Part shown: piece by piece, positions 1 to 6,375 of the stretch | How positions within the stretch are numbered: position 1 is the stretch's first letter | How the letters are laid out: every line of letters begins with the position of its first letter | Made by a program: the position numbers and the translations under genes | Notes under the pieces: generated by a model | The model's input: only the letters and a program-made list of their open reading frames with translations | Database searches by the model: none | What the model was told of the DNA's origin: nothing | NCBI GenBank assembly: GCA_947448675.1 | Contig: CANFOR010000077.1 | Coordinates: forward strand, 1-11,398 | DNA length: 11,398 nt | Direction: 5' to 3' | Source of the DNA: Betaproteobacteria bacterium | GTDB taxonomy: Bacteria > Pseudomonadota > Gammaproteobacteria > Burkholderiales > Burkholderiaceae_C

Positions 1-903
1 CAAGTGCGGCCCTACATGATCCGCGCGGGCGAACTCATTACTGCCGAAGAAGCCATTCGCCGGGTGCTGATTTTGGAGAACCCCGCACTGCCGGGCCAGC
101 GTTCGATCACGCAATCGCTGTTTGCAGGCTTGCAAATGATTCTGCCCGGCGAGGTCGCGCCCAGCCACCGCCACACACAAAGCGCACTGCGCTTTATTGT
201 GGAAGGCTCTAGCGCCTACACTGCGGTGAATGGCGAACGCACCCACATGCAGCCGGGCGACTTCATCATCACCCCGAGCTGGACCTGGCATGACCATGGC
301 CACGAAGGCAGTGCGCCCATGATTTGGCTCGACGGCCTAGACATTCCCATGCTGCGCTTCTTCGATGCAGGCTTTGCCGAAAACGACGCGCGCAAATCGC
401 AAGAAGTGCTGCGCCCCGAAGGTGCCAGCTTTGCGCAATACGGCTACAACATGGCCCCGGTGCGCGGCGACTCGCCCTTTGGCAAAACCAGTCCAATTTT
501 TAGCTACCCCTATGCGCGCAGCCGCGAGGCCCTGCATACGCTGGAGCGCAGCGCCCCCATTGACGCCTGGGACGGCGTGAAACTGCGCTACACGAACCCG
601 CTGACCGGTGGTTCACCAATGCCGACTATGGCGACCTTTATGCAGCGGCTGCCCGCCGGTTTTTCAGGCCGGGCTTACCGCCAAACCGACGGCGCGGTGT
701 TCAGTGTGGTCGAAGGTACGGGTACTGCGTACATTGAATCGCCCGCAGGCAGCACACAATTTGGGTTTGGGCCGCGCGACCACTTTGTGGTTCCCTCTTG
801 GCACAGCCTGCGCTTGGCCTCTAGCACCGGTAGTGTTTTGTTCAGTTACTCCGACCGCCCGGTGCACCAAGCACTGGGTTTTCATAAAGAAGAAAGACTC
901 TAG
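1..903 (+). CDS. Gentisate 1,2-dioxygenase, 5'-truncated by window edge
   Basis: This bicupin ring-cleaving dioxygenase opens gentisate (2,5-dihydroxybenzoate) to maleylpyruvate with Fe(II) and O2 in the cytoplasm. The frame is open from base 1, so the gene starts upstream; the GTG at 4 is internal. About 300 residues are visible against roughly 350 for the family, so some 50 N-terminal residues are missing. The first cupin holds H56 and H58 (SHRHTQ) and H97 and H99 (WTWHDHG), counting from base 1; H56, H58 and H97 are the likely iron ligands. A second, degenerate cupin follows at about residues 205-285 (PAGFSGRAYRQTDG, VVPSWHS). It ends TAG, 3 nt before the fumarylpyruvate hydrolase, which makes a gentisate operon (nagI/nagK-like) and supports the call. 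Homogentisate dioxygenase is less likely because the bicupin motifs and the partner fit gentisate. The family call is confident; substrate specificity is inferred. Confidence 0.92.
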   Translation, partial: QVRPYMIRAGELITAEEAIRRVLILENPALPGQRSITQSLFAGLQMILPGEVAPSHRHTQSALRFIVEGSSAYTAVNGERTHMQPGDFIITPSWTWHDHGHEGSAPMIWLDGLDIPMLRFFDAGFAENDARKSQEVLRPEGASFAQYGYNMAPVRGDSPFGKTSPIFSYPYARSREALHTLERSAPIDAWDGVKLRYTNPLTGGSPMPTMATFMQRLPAGFSGRAYRQTDGAVFSVVEGTGTAYIESPAGSTQFGFGPRDHFVVPSWHSLRLASSTGSVLFSYSDRPVHQALGFHKEERL

Positions 904-906
904 ACC

Positions 907-1605
907 ATGTCATCATTTGTGATTCCAGCACCCGAGCAAGTTAGCATCCCCGTAGTGGGCAGCAGCGCACGTTTTCCCGTCAACCGCATTTACTGCGTGG
1001 GCCGCAACTACGAAGAGCATGCCAAAGAAATGGGCTTTACCGGCCGCGAGCCACCCTTTTTCTTTTTAAAGCCCTCCAATGCGATTGTGGTGGCCAATAC
1101 CGGCGAAACGGCCAGCATGCCCTATCCCAGTTTGACGCAAAACCTACACCACGAAATTGAGCTGGTGGTCTGCATCGGCGTGGGGGGCAAAAATATCAAA
1201 GCCGCCGACGCACACAAGCATATCTATGGCTACGCCGTAGGCTTGGACATGACCCGCCGCGACCTGCAGGGCGAGCAAAAGAAACTCGGCCGCCCCTGGT
1301 GCATTGGCAAGGCCTACGACCACTCAGCGCCCATCGGCCCGGTCTACCCCGTAGCCCAGGCTGGTGATGTAGCCAATGCTGAAATTTGGATTCAGGTGAA
1401 CGGCAAAGACCGCCAGCGCAGCAATGTGTCCAAACTCATTTGGAACATTGGCGAGTCGATTGAACACCTCAGCACCGCATGGGAACTTCAACCCGGCGAC
1501 CTGATCTATTCAGGCACCCCCGAAGGTGTGAACGCTGTGGTGCCTGGCGACCTCATGGTGGGTGGCGTGGCCGGTTTGGGCGAAATTCGCGTCCAGGTCG
1601 TTTAA
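907..1605 (+). CDS. nagK: Fumarylpyruvate hydrolase (FAH family)
   Basis: This 232-aa protein of the fumarylacetoacetate hydrolase fold probably hydrolyses fumarylpyruvate to fumarate and pyruvate, the last step of the gentisate pathway. The metal site is visible: E83 and E85 in HHEIELVV and D114 in GLDMTRRD. The family hallmarks IYCVGRNYEEHAKEMG (residues about 28-43), FFFLKPSNA and the C-terminal YSGTPEGV are also present. The length matches the compact FAH-type hydrolases rather than the two-domain homoprotocatechuate enzymes. The ATG lies 3 nt after the dioxygenase stop and has only a weak purine-rich upstream stretch, so translation is probably coupled. The maleylpyruvate isomerase that normally works between these two enzymes (nagL-like, GST fold) is not downstream and must lie elsewhere, or the hydrolase may act on maleylpyruvate directly. 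The family assignment is firm; the substrate is inferred from the neighbour. Confidence 0.9.
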   Translation: MSSFVIPAPEQVSIPVVGSSARFPVNRIYCVGRNYEEHAKEMGFTGREPPFFFLKPSNAIVVANTGETASMPYPSLTQNLHHEIELVVCIGVGGKNIKAADAHKHIYGYAVGLDMTRRDLQGEQKKLGRPWCIGKAYDHSAPIGPVYPVAQAGDVANAEIWIQVNGKDRQRSNVSKLIWNIGESIEHLSTAWELQPGDLIYSGTPEGVNAVVPGDLMVGGVAGLGEIRVQVV

Positions 1606-1649
1606 GCTGGCATCGGCGGGCCTTCAGCCCCATTGGAAGAGACCAGCGC

Positions 1650-2210
1650 ATGCTTTTTCGCAGACCCATCAAACACTGCCGCAACTGCGGCGCGCTTGTC
1701 GCTTTGCGCTTGCCCGATGACGGCGACACCAAAGAGCGTGCGGTGTGCACCCAGTGCGCCACCGTTAACTACGAGAACCCACTTAATGTGGTGGGCACCA
1801 TCCCGCTATGGGGCGAACCTGGCTCAGAAAAGGTCTTGCTGTGCAAGCGCAATATCGAACCGCGCTACGGCAAATGGACCCTGCCCGCAGGCTTTATGGA
1901 ACTAAACGAATCCACAGCGCAGGGTGCTGCACGCGAGACCACCGAAGAGGCCGGAGCCCAGTTTGCAATGGGCCCATTGTTCAGCGTTATCAGTGTGGTG
2001 CGGGTGGGGCAAGTGCATTTTTTCTACCGCGCCACATTGCTCAGTGAGCAGTTTGACCCTGGGTATGAAACCATTGAGGCACGGCTTTTTAGCGAGGCCG
2101 AAATTCCTTGGGCTGACCTGGCCTTTCGTACCGTGCAGCAAACCCTAGAGCACTTTTTTGCCGACCGCCGCGCTGGGCAATTCCAATTGCACAATTTAGA
2201 GATTGTTTAA
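1650..2210 (+). CDS. NUDIX hydrolase with N-terminal zinc ribbon
   Basis: This 186-aa protein has an N-terminal four-cysteine zinc ribbon (C10-x2-C13 and C33-x2-C36) followed by a NUDIX domain. The complete NUDIX box spans G81-A103: G81, E87, R95-E96, E99-E100 and G102 fit GX5EX7REUXEEXGU apart from threonine at the usual hydrophobic position. NUDIX enzymes cleave nucleoside-diphosphate-linked compounds using Mg2+ bound by the box glutamates. The zinc ribbon recalls NudC, but the SQPWPFP motif of NADH pyrophosphatases is missing and the protein is shorter, so an ADP-ribose or similar substrate is as likely. I chose the ATG at 1650 because GGAAGAG at 1635-1641 sits 8 nt upstream and the zinc ribbon begins just after it; the frame remains open further upstream but overlaps the hydrolase gene. 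It follows the gentisate genes by 44 nt and could be co-transcribed, but a role in that pathway is not implied. Confidence 0.88.
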   Translation: MLFRRPIKHCRNCGALVALRLPDDGDTKERAVCTQCATVNYENPLNVVGTIPLWGEPGSEKVLLCKRNIEPRYGKWTLPAGFMELNESTAQGAARETTEEAGAQFAMGPLFSVISVVRVGQVHFFYRATLLSEQFDPGYETIEARLFSEAEIPWADLAFRTVQQTLEHFFADRRAGQFQLHNLEIV

Positions 2211-2233
2211 ACGCCTATTTTTAGAAACAAAAA

Positions 2234-2251
2234 AGCCACCCGAAGGTGGCT
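2234..2251 (-). terminator. Rho-independent terminator of the rpsF-rplI operon, possibly bidirectional
   Basis: A perfect 7-bp stem (AGCCACC/GGTGGCT) with a 4-nt loop lies between the convergent NUDIX and rplI genes. Read on the minus strand the loop is TTCG, a stable tetraloop, and the stem is followed by TTTTTTG, an ideal terminator for the ribosomal operon. On the plus strand the stem is followed by CTTTATT, a weaker T-rich tail that may also end the gentisate/NUDIX transcript. Confidence 0.93.
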
Positions 2252-2278
2252 CTTTATTGCGCGTAGCTGCTAGTGTGC

Positions 2279-2731
2279 TTAGGCGGTTTCGCCGTACACC
2301 GTAACGGTAATCTCAACCACCACGTCAGTGTGCAGCGCAACGCTCACAGTGCTGTCGCCAACTAATTTGATCGGACCATTGGGCATGCGCACTTGGGACT
2401 TAAGCACTTTGTAGCCTTGCTTGCCCAACTCTTCAGCCACGTCGGCATTGGTAACGGAGCCAAACAAACGGCCATCGACACCGGCTTTTTGCGTCAGCTT
2501 GATGGTCGAGCCAGCGAGCTTCTCGCCCAAGGCTTGTTGCTCGGCCAATTTGGTAGCAGCGGCTTTTTCGAGCTCTGCGCGGCGGGCTTCAAACTCAGCC
2601 TTAGCCACTGCAGTGGCGCGACGAGCGCGGCCAGAGGGGATTAAAAAGTTACGGGCATAGCCGTCTTTAACTTTAACAACCTCACCCAGATTGCCCAGGT
2701 TCACGACTTTATCGAGCAGAATAATTTGCAT
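2279..2731 (-). CDS. rplI: 50S ribosomal protein bL9
   Basis: This 150-aa protein is bL9 of the large subunit, which binds 23S rRNA near the L1 stalk and helps keep the reading frame. The N-terminal domain MQIILLDKVVNLGNLG with GYARNFLIP (about residues 25-33) is the bL9 signature. A long alanine/glutamate-rich helix (about 42-75) joins it to the C-terminal domain beginning near KLTQKAGVDGRLFGSVT. The length agrees with E. coli L9 (149 aa). I chose the ATG at 2731 over the TTG at 2737 because AAGGAG (2740-2745) is 8 nt upstream and bL9 proteins begin MQ. It is the last gene of the operon; the terminator follows 27 nt after the stop. dnaB, which often follows this operon in related bacteria, is not here. 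Confidence 0.98.
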   Translation of the reverse strand: MQIILLDKVVNLGNLGEVVKVKDGYARNFLIPSGRARRATAVAKAEFEARRAELEKAAATKLAEQQALGEKLAGSTIKLTQKAGVDGRLFGSVTNADVAEELGKQGYKVLKSQVRMPNGPIKLVGDSTVSVALHTDVVVEITVTVYGETA

Positions 2732-2739
2732 GGTCAAGG

Positions 2740-2745
2740 CTCCTT
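2740..2745 (-). promoter_or_regulatory. Shine-Dalgarno of rplI (decides start)
   Basis: AAGGAG on the minus strand lies 8 nt before the ATG at 2731. It overlaps the TAA stop of rpsR (2744-2746), so translation of the two ribosomal proteins is probably coupled. It rules against the upstream in-frame TTG. Confidence 0.85.
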
Positions 2746-3025
2746 AGATGCGGTGCTGGTCGCTGTACGGGACCATGGCCAGGAAGCGCGCGCGCTTGAT
2801 GGCAGTGTTCAGCTGGCGCTGGTAAATGGCACGGGTGCCTGTCAAACGTGCGGGAATGATCTTACCGTTTTCGGCAATGAAGTCACGCAAAGTGTCTACG
2901 TCTTTGTAGTCGATCTCTTCGACGCCAGTTACGGTAAAGCGGCAAAAGCGCTTGCGCTTAAACAGCAGGTTTTGGGCAGCGCGTTTGGGGCGCTTGTCTT
3001 TGTTGAATTTTTTGAATCCGGGCAT
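2744..3025 (-). CDS. rpsR: 30S ribosomal protein bS18
   Basis: This 93-aa basic protein is bS18, which pairs with bS6 on the platform of the small subunit. The core RKRFCRF (about residues 24-30), IDYKDVDTLRDFI, GKIIPARLTGTRA and YQRQLNTAIKRARFLAMVPY are all recognisable. The protein is about 18 residues longer than E. coli S18 owing to a lysine/arginine-rich N-terminal extension, as I recall for betaproteobacteria. The ATG at 3025 has AGGAG at 3034-3038 (8 nt upstream). The priB stop is 5 nt upstream and the rplI ribosome-binding site overlaps the rpsR stop, so this is a tightly packed operon. Confidence 0.98.
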   Translation of the reverse strand: MPGFKKFNKDKRPKRAAQNLLFKRKRFCRFTVTGVEEIDYKDVDTLRDFIAENGKIIPARLTGTRAIYQRQLNTAIKRARFLAMVPYSDQHRI

Positions 3026-3030
3026 GTGAA

Positions 3031-3318
3031 TTACTCCTGGCTTAAATCTTGAATATGCAGTGCGACGCTCTTACCGTTGCGAGAACCACCTAAAAATCCG
3101 CTAAACCGCCACTGGCTACCGAGCTGGAGTTGACCAACTCTTTCGGCCAACGCAGCAAAGGCAATTGCCTTGATATTTGCTTTAACTTCCCGCACCTGAC
3201 CGGCTTCCGTTTGTTGCGATGTGTGCTCTAGTTGGAGCTCGACCGCTGGAATACCGGCTGGCGTGTACCGCAGAGCACTCAGCTCTGTGATGCTGGCTGT
3301 TAAAACAAGCTGGTTCAC
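3031..3318 (-). CDS. priB: Primosomal replication protein N (PriB)
   Basis: This 95-aa OB-fold protein is PriB, a dimeric single-strand DNA-binding protein of the PriA-PriB-DnaT restart primosome. The N-terminus MNQLVLTASITELSALRYTP, the central LELEHTS-like segment (ELQLEHTSQQTEAGQVRE) and the C-terminal GSQWRFSGFLGGSRNGKSV with HIQDL are typical. Its place between rpsF and rpsR is diagnostic. The start is GTG at 3318; the frame upstream has no other usual start codon before an in-frame stop at 3367-3369. Unlike the three ribosomal genes there is no clear Shine-Dalgarno within 15 nt. The weak start fits the small amount of PriB a cell needs. Confidence 0.95.
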   Translation of the reverse strand: MNQLVLTASITELSALRYTPAGIPAVELQLEHTSQQTEAGQVREVKANIKAIAFAALAERVGQLQLGSQWRFSGFLGGSRNGKSVALHIQDLSQE

Positions 3319-3325
3319 TGATTCG

Positions 3326-3350
3326 GGTGTGTTCGATGGGTTCGAGCACC
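3326..3350 (-). promoter_or_regulatory. Possible hairpin in the rpsF-priB gap
   Basis: The 44-nt gap between rpsF and priB can fold as GGTG/CACC closed over TCGA/TCGA, with unequal internal bulges and a 5-nt apical loop. It sits 7 nt before the GTG of priB, where a Shine-Dalgarno would normally be. It has no T-run, so it is not a terminator. It may lower priB translation or mark an RNA-processing point. The stem is short and could be chance. Confidence 0.3.
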
Positions 3351-3362
3351 TATCAGTTGCGC

Positions 3363-3728
3363 TTAATTAGCGTACTGCTCCTGTTGTGTTTTACGAGCTT
3401 CTTCGCGTTCGACCGACTTCATCATCGACGAAGGGCCGGTGTCGGCACGCTTCTTCTGAACGGTGAGGTGGCGCAGAACAGCGTCGTTGAATTTGAAAGC
3501 GTGCTCTAACTCGGCCATAACAGCTTGGTCGGCTTCAATGTTCACGCACAGGTAATGGGCTTTAGCGAGCTTGGCGATCATGTAGGCCAACTGGCGACGG
3601 CCCCAGTCTTCCACACGGTGCACTTTGCCACCGCCAGCGGTGACCATGCCCTTGTAGCGCTCCAGCATGGCTGGAACTTGTTCGCTCTGATCCGGATGGA
3701 TCAGCAAAATGATTTCATAGTGACGCAT
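3363..3728 (-). CDS. rpsF: 30S ribosomal protein bS6
   Basis: This 121-aa protein is bS6, the partner of bS18 on the 30S platform. MRHYEIILLIHPDQSEQVPAM at the N-terminus, VHRVEDWGRRQLAYMI (about residues 36-51) and KAHYLCVNIEAD are the family signature. The C-terminal tail is charged, as usual. The ATG at 3728 is the correct start because AAGGAG (3734-3739) lies 5 nt upstream and bS6 begins MRHYE; the frame stays open for 80 codons further into non-coding DNA and the ppsA 3' end, and that extension is not bS6. It is the first gene of the rpsF-priB-rpsR-rplI operon, with its own promoter and structured leader in the 107 nt after ppsA. Confidence 0.98.
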   Translation of the reverse strand: MRHYEIILLIHPDQSEQVPAMLERYKGMVTAGGGKVHRVEDWGRRQLAYMIAKLAKAHYLCVNIEADQAVMAELEHAFKFNDAVLRHLTVQKKRADTGPSSMMKSVEREEARKTQQEQYAN

Positions 3729-3746
3729 GAATACTCCTTGTGGCTC

Positions 3747-3773
3747 GCCAGCCTGTTTTGATGCAAGGCTGGC
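3747..3773 (-). promoter_or_regulatory. Second hairpin in rpsF leader
   Basis: A perfect 7-bp inverted repeat, GCCAGCC and GGCTGGC, encloses a 13-nt loop just upstream of the rpsF Shine-Dalgarno (8 nt apart). In the mRNA it would form the 3' part of the leader. It could place the ribosome-binding site in an open context or take part in switching with the upstream hairpin. The function is not known from the sequence. Confidence 0.45.
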
Positions 3774-3783
3774 TTGGGTTAAA

Positions 3784-3812
3784 GCTGCCCACAGCGTCGG
3801 TTGTGGTGCAGC
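3784..3812 (-). promoter_or_regulatory. rpsF leader hairpin, candidate S6:S18 autoregulatory element
   Basis: On the minus strand GCTGC-A-CCACA pairs with TGTGG-GCAGC, giving 10 base pairs with one bulged A and an 8-nt loop, ACCGACGC. It would lie about 8 nt after the predicted transcription start and 56 nt before the rpsF ATG. Published work describes a leader in rpsF mRNAs that binds the S6:S18 complex through a CCG-bearing element mimicking its 16S rRNA site; the CCG in this loop fits the idea, but I have not matched the full consensus. The hairpin is followed by CTTTAA, so it could alternatively be a weak terminator for ppsA. Confidence 0.5.
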
Positions 3813-3827
3813 AAGGGAAAGCCTTTG

Positions 3828-3833
3828 ATTATA
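3828..3833 (-). promoter_or_regulatory. Candidate -10 box of the rpsF operon promoter
   Basis: A perfect TATAAT reads on the minus strand, 2 nt after the ppsA stop codon. Transcription would start near 3820. No good -35 lies at 16-18 nt; TTGGCG (3854-3859) is 20 nt away. It is the only strong promoter-like element before rpsF, which suggests the ribosomal operon is not simply read through from ppsA. Confidence 0.55.
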
Positions 3834-3835
3834 GC

Positions 3836-6250
3836 TTATGCAGTTGGCTTGGCCGCCAACTGCTTCCAGGTGGCGATCACCGAGTCGGGGTTGAGCGATA
3901 TCGAGGTAATGCCTTCGTCCGCCAACCACTGGGCAAAGTCGGGGTGATCGCTCGGGCCTTGGCCACAAATGCCCACGTATTTGCCTTGCTTACGGCAGGC
4001 CTGGATCGACTTGTGCAACATGGCTTTCACCGCTGGGTCACGCTCGTCAAAGTCTGCGGCCAGCAGCTCCAGGCCGGAGTCGCGGTCCAGGCCCAGAGTG
4101 AGTTGGGTCAAGTCGTTCGAGCCAATCGAGAAGCCGTCAAAGTATTCTAAGAATTCATCGGCCAAGATCGCATTGCTCGGTACCTCACACATCATGATGA
4201 TGCGCAAGCCGTCTTGCCCGCGTTTGAGGCCTTGCTGGGCCAGCAGTTCGGTCACCTTAGCGGCTTGGCCGAGGGTACGTACAAAAGGCACCATCAGCTC
4301 CACATTGGTCAGTCCCATCTCTTGGCGCACCCGCAGCATGGCTTCGCATTCCATGGCAAATGCTTCTGAAAAATCTTTGCTGATGTAGCGCGACGCACCC
4401 CGAAAGCCCAGCATAGGGTTTTCTTCTTCGGGCTCGTAGCGGCTGCCGCCAATTAGTTTGCGGTATTCGTTGCTCTTGAAGTCCGACAGGCGCACGATTA
4501 CCGGCTTAGGCCAAAACGCTGCCGCAATAGTGGCCACGCCTTCGGTCACTTTGTCGACATAAAAAGCACGGGGTGAGGCGTGGCCGCGCGCCACCGACTC
4601 CACGGCCTTCTTCAAATCGGCATCCACATTGGGGTAGTCCAAAATCGCTTTGGGGTGAATGCCAATGTTGTTGTTGATGATGAATTCCAGCCGCGCCAAA
4701 CCCACGCCATGGTTGGGCAGTTGGCAAAAGTCAAAGGCCAGCTGTGGGTTGCCCACGTTCATGGTGATTTTGATCGGGCACTCTGGCATTTCACCACGCA
4801 CTACCTCGGTCACTTCAGACTCTAACAAGCCGTCGTAAATAAAACCGGTGTCGCCCTCGGCGCAACTCACCGTCACCAAGGTACCGGTGCTGAGTTTTTC
4901 AGTCGCATCGCCGCAACCCACTACGGCCGGGATGCCCAGCTCGCGTGCGATGATGGCTGCGTGGCAGGTGCGCCCGCCACGGTTGGTAACGATGGCGCTG
5001 GCGCGCTTCATCACTGGCTCCCAGTTCGGGTCGGTCATGTCGGTGACCAACACATCGCCGGGTTGCACTTCGTCCATTTGGCTGATGTTGTGCACCAAGC
5101 GTACCGGGCCGGTGCCAATCTTCTGGCCAATCGCGCGGCCCTCGGCCAACACAGTGCCTCGCCCCTTGAGCTTGTAACGTTGCTCGGCCTTGCCCTGCTG
5201 TTGGCTCTTCACCGTCTCGGGGCGGGCTTGTAGGATGTAGAGCAAGCCATCGGTACCGTCTTTGCCCCACTCAATGTCCATCGGGCGGCCATAATGTTCT
5301 TCGATCACCAAGGCGTAGCGTGCCAACTGTTCTACGTCGGCATCGCTCAGGGAATAACGGTTGCGCAGCTCGGTGGGCACATCGGTGGTTTTGACCAGCT
5401 TGCCAGTTGCAGCTTTTTCGGCGGCGCTGCTGAACTCCATTTGCAGCAGTTTGCTGCCCAGATTGCGCCGGATCACCGCGCGCTTGCCCGCCCTGAGCAT
5501 GGGCTTGTGCACGTAAAACTCGTCGGGATTCACCGCGCCCTGCACCACGGTTTCACCCAGACCATAGCTGCTGGTGATGAAAACCACTTGGTCAAAGCCC
5601 GACTCGGTGTCGATGGTAAACATCACACCGGCTGCACCCAGGTCCGAACGCACCATACGCTGCACGCCAGCGCTCAGCGCAACATCGGCATGGGCAAAGC
5701 CCTTGTGCACGCGGTAGCTGATGGCGCGGTCGTTATAGAGGCTGGCAAACACCTCTTTCATTTTGTGTAGCACGTCATCAATGCCCACCACGTTCAAAAA
5801 GGTTTCTTGCTGGCCAGCAAAGGATGCGTCGGGCAAGTCTTCAGCGGTGGCCGATGAACGCACAGCAAACGAAGCGGCAGTATTGCCTGCGCAGAGCGTG
5901 GCAAATGCTTGCGCAATAGCGGCTTGCAAGTCGGCGGGGAAAGGTTGGGCCTCCACCATGGCGCGAATCTCGGCCCCGGCAGTGGCCAGGGCGCGCACGT
6001 CTTCGGTGTCGAGCTGGGCCAAGCGCGCATTGATTTTGTCGGCCAAGCCTGCGTGGGCCAGAAATTGGCGGAAGGCATGTGCTGTAGTGGCAAAGCCGGT
6101 GGGCACCCGCACACCACGCTCGCCCTGGGTGGGCAGCTGAGAGATCATTTCACCGAGGCTGGCGTTTTTGCCGCCAACCGCCTCGACATCGCTCATTCTT
6201 AAGAGTTCAAAGGGCACCACCAGCGCATCGTGCGCAAAGAGTTGAGACAT
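3836..6250 (-). CDS. ppsA: Phosphoenolpyruvate synthase
   Basis: This 804-aa enzyme converts pyruvate, ATP and water to PEP, AMP and phosphate, the entry to gluconeogenesis from three-carbon acids. The ATP-binding domain fills about residues 15-350 (GGKNASLGEM at about 26-35; FAVRSSATAEDLPDASFAGQ). The swivelling phosphohistidine domain carries GGRTCHAAI with the catalytic H430. The C-terminal TIM barrel (about 490-790) ends with GICGQGPSDHP, whose C762 is the general acid/base cysteine. T428, two residues before the histidine, matches the threonine that PpsR phosphorylates in E. coli. Length agrees with the family (E. coli 792 aa). GGAG at 6257-6260 lies 6 nt before the ATG at 6250. It is divergent from ppsR and 107 nt upstream of rpsF on the same strand. 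Pyruvate phosphate dikinase is excluded by length and by the PpsA-type N-terminus. Confidence 0.98.
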   Translation of the reverse strand: MSQLFAHDALVVPFELLRMSDVEAVGGKNASLGEMISQLPTQGERGVRVPTGFATTAHAFRQFLAHAGLADKINARLAQLDTEDVRALATAGAEIRAMVEAQPFPADLQAAIAQAFATLCAGNTAASFAVRSSATAEDLPDASFAGQQETFLNVVGIDDVLHKMKEVFASLYNDRAISYRVHKGFAHADVALSAGVQRMVRSDLGAAGVMFTIDTESGFDQVVFITSSYGLGETVVQGAVNPDEFYVHKPMLRAGKRAVIRRNLGSKLLQMEFSSAAEKAATGKLVKTTDVPTELRNRYSLSDADVEQLARYALVIEEHYGRPMDIEWGKDGTDGLLYILQARPETVKSQQQGKAEQRYKLKGRGTVLAEGRAIGQKIGTGPVRLVHNISQMDEVQPGDVLVTDMTDPNWEPVMKRASAIVTNRGGRTCHAAIIARELGIPAVVGCGDATEKLSTGTLVTVSCAEGDTGFIYDGLLESEVTEVVRGEMPECPIKITMNVGNPQLAFDFCQLPNHGVGLARLEFIINNNIGIHPKAILDYPNVDADLKKAVESVARGHASPRAFYVDKVTEGVATIAAAFWPKPVIVRLSDFKSNEYRKLIGGSRYEPEEENPMLGFRGASRYISKDFSEAFAMECEAMLRVRQEMGLTNVELMVPFVRTLGQAAKVTELLAQQGLKRGQDGLRIIMMCEVPSNAILADEFLEYFDGFSIGSNDLTQLTLGLDRDSGLELLAADFDERDPAVKAMLHKSIQACRKQGKYVGICGQGPSDHPDFAQWLADEGITSISLNPDSVIATWKQLAAKPTA
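3840..3863. repeat. 9-bp inverted repeat at the ppsA 3' end
   Basis: GCAGTTGGC and GCCAACTGC form a perfect 9-bp palindrome around a 6-nt spacer. It covers the last seven sense codons of ppsA and the -35 area of the rpsF promoter. There is no T-run after it on either strand. It may protect the ppsA mRNA end, help terminate it, or serve as an operator for rpsF. Confidence 0.6.
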
Positions 6251-6375
6251 GGAAAGCTCCGGAGTTTAAAAACTGGGGGCACGCGCGACGATGCTGTCCG
6301 CGAAGCGGCAGGGCTTTGGAATTGTTGGAATAGGCCAAGCATCGAAGGGGCAAAAATTCGGATAACCTAGCGATT
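6251..6375. promoter_or_regulatory. Divergent ppsA/ppsR intergenic region
   Basis: These 125 nt must hold the promoters of both ppsA (leftward) and ppsR (rightward). I see the ppsA ribosome-binding site (GGAG, 6257-6260) and a direct repeat of TTGGAA at 6316-6321 and 6325-6330. No convincing sigma-70 pair is visible in either direction. On the plus strand GATAACCT (6361-6368) could be a -10-like element so close to the ppsR ATG that the transcript would have almost no leader. Confidence 0.5.

Noticed and set aside
1606..1647. GCTGG...CCAGC inverted repeat in the gap before the NUDIX gene
   Set aside because: Only 5 bp with a loop of over 30 nt and no T-run; easily chance, not a terminator.
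1479..1649. A 57-codon upstream extension of the NUDIX gene
   Set aside because: It overlaps the fumarylpyruvate hydrolase in another frame; the ATG at 1650 has a ribosome-binding site and directly precedes the zinc ribbon.
1650..2210. Assigning the NUDIX gene to nudC (NADH pyrophosphatase)
   Set aside because: The SQPWPFP motif after the NUDIX box is absent and the protein lacks the extra N-terminal domain, despite the zinc ribbon.
3729..3968. An 80-codon upstream extension of rpsF
   Set aside because: It runs through the leader and the ppsA 3' end; bS6 begins MRHYE and the AAGGAG at 3734-3739 fixes the start at 3728.
5294..5770. A 158-codon open frame antisense to ppsA
   Set aside because: Shadow of the conserved ppsA coding strand, with no ribosome-binding site or family features.
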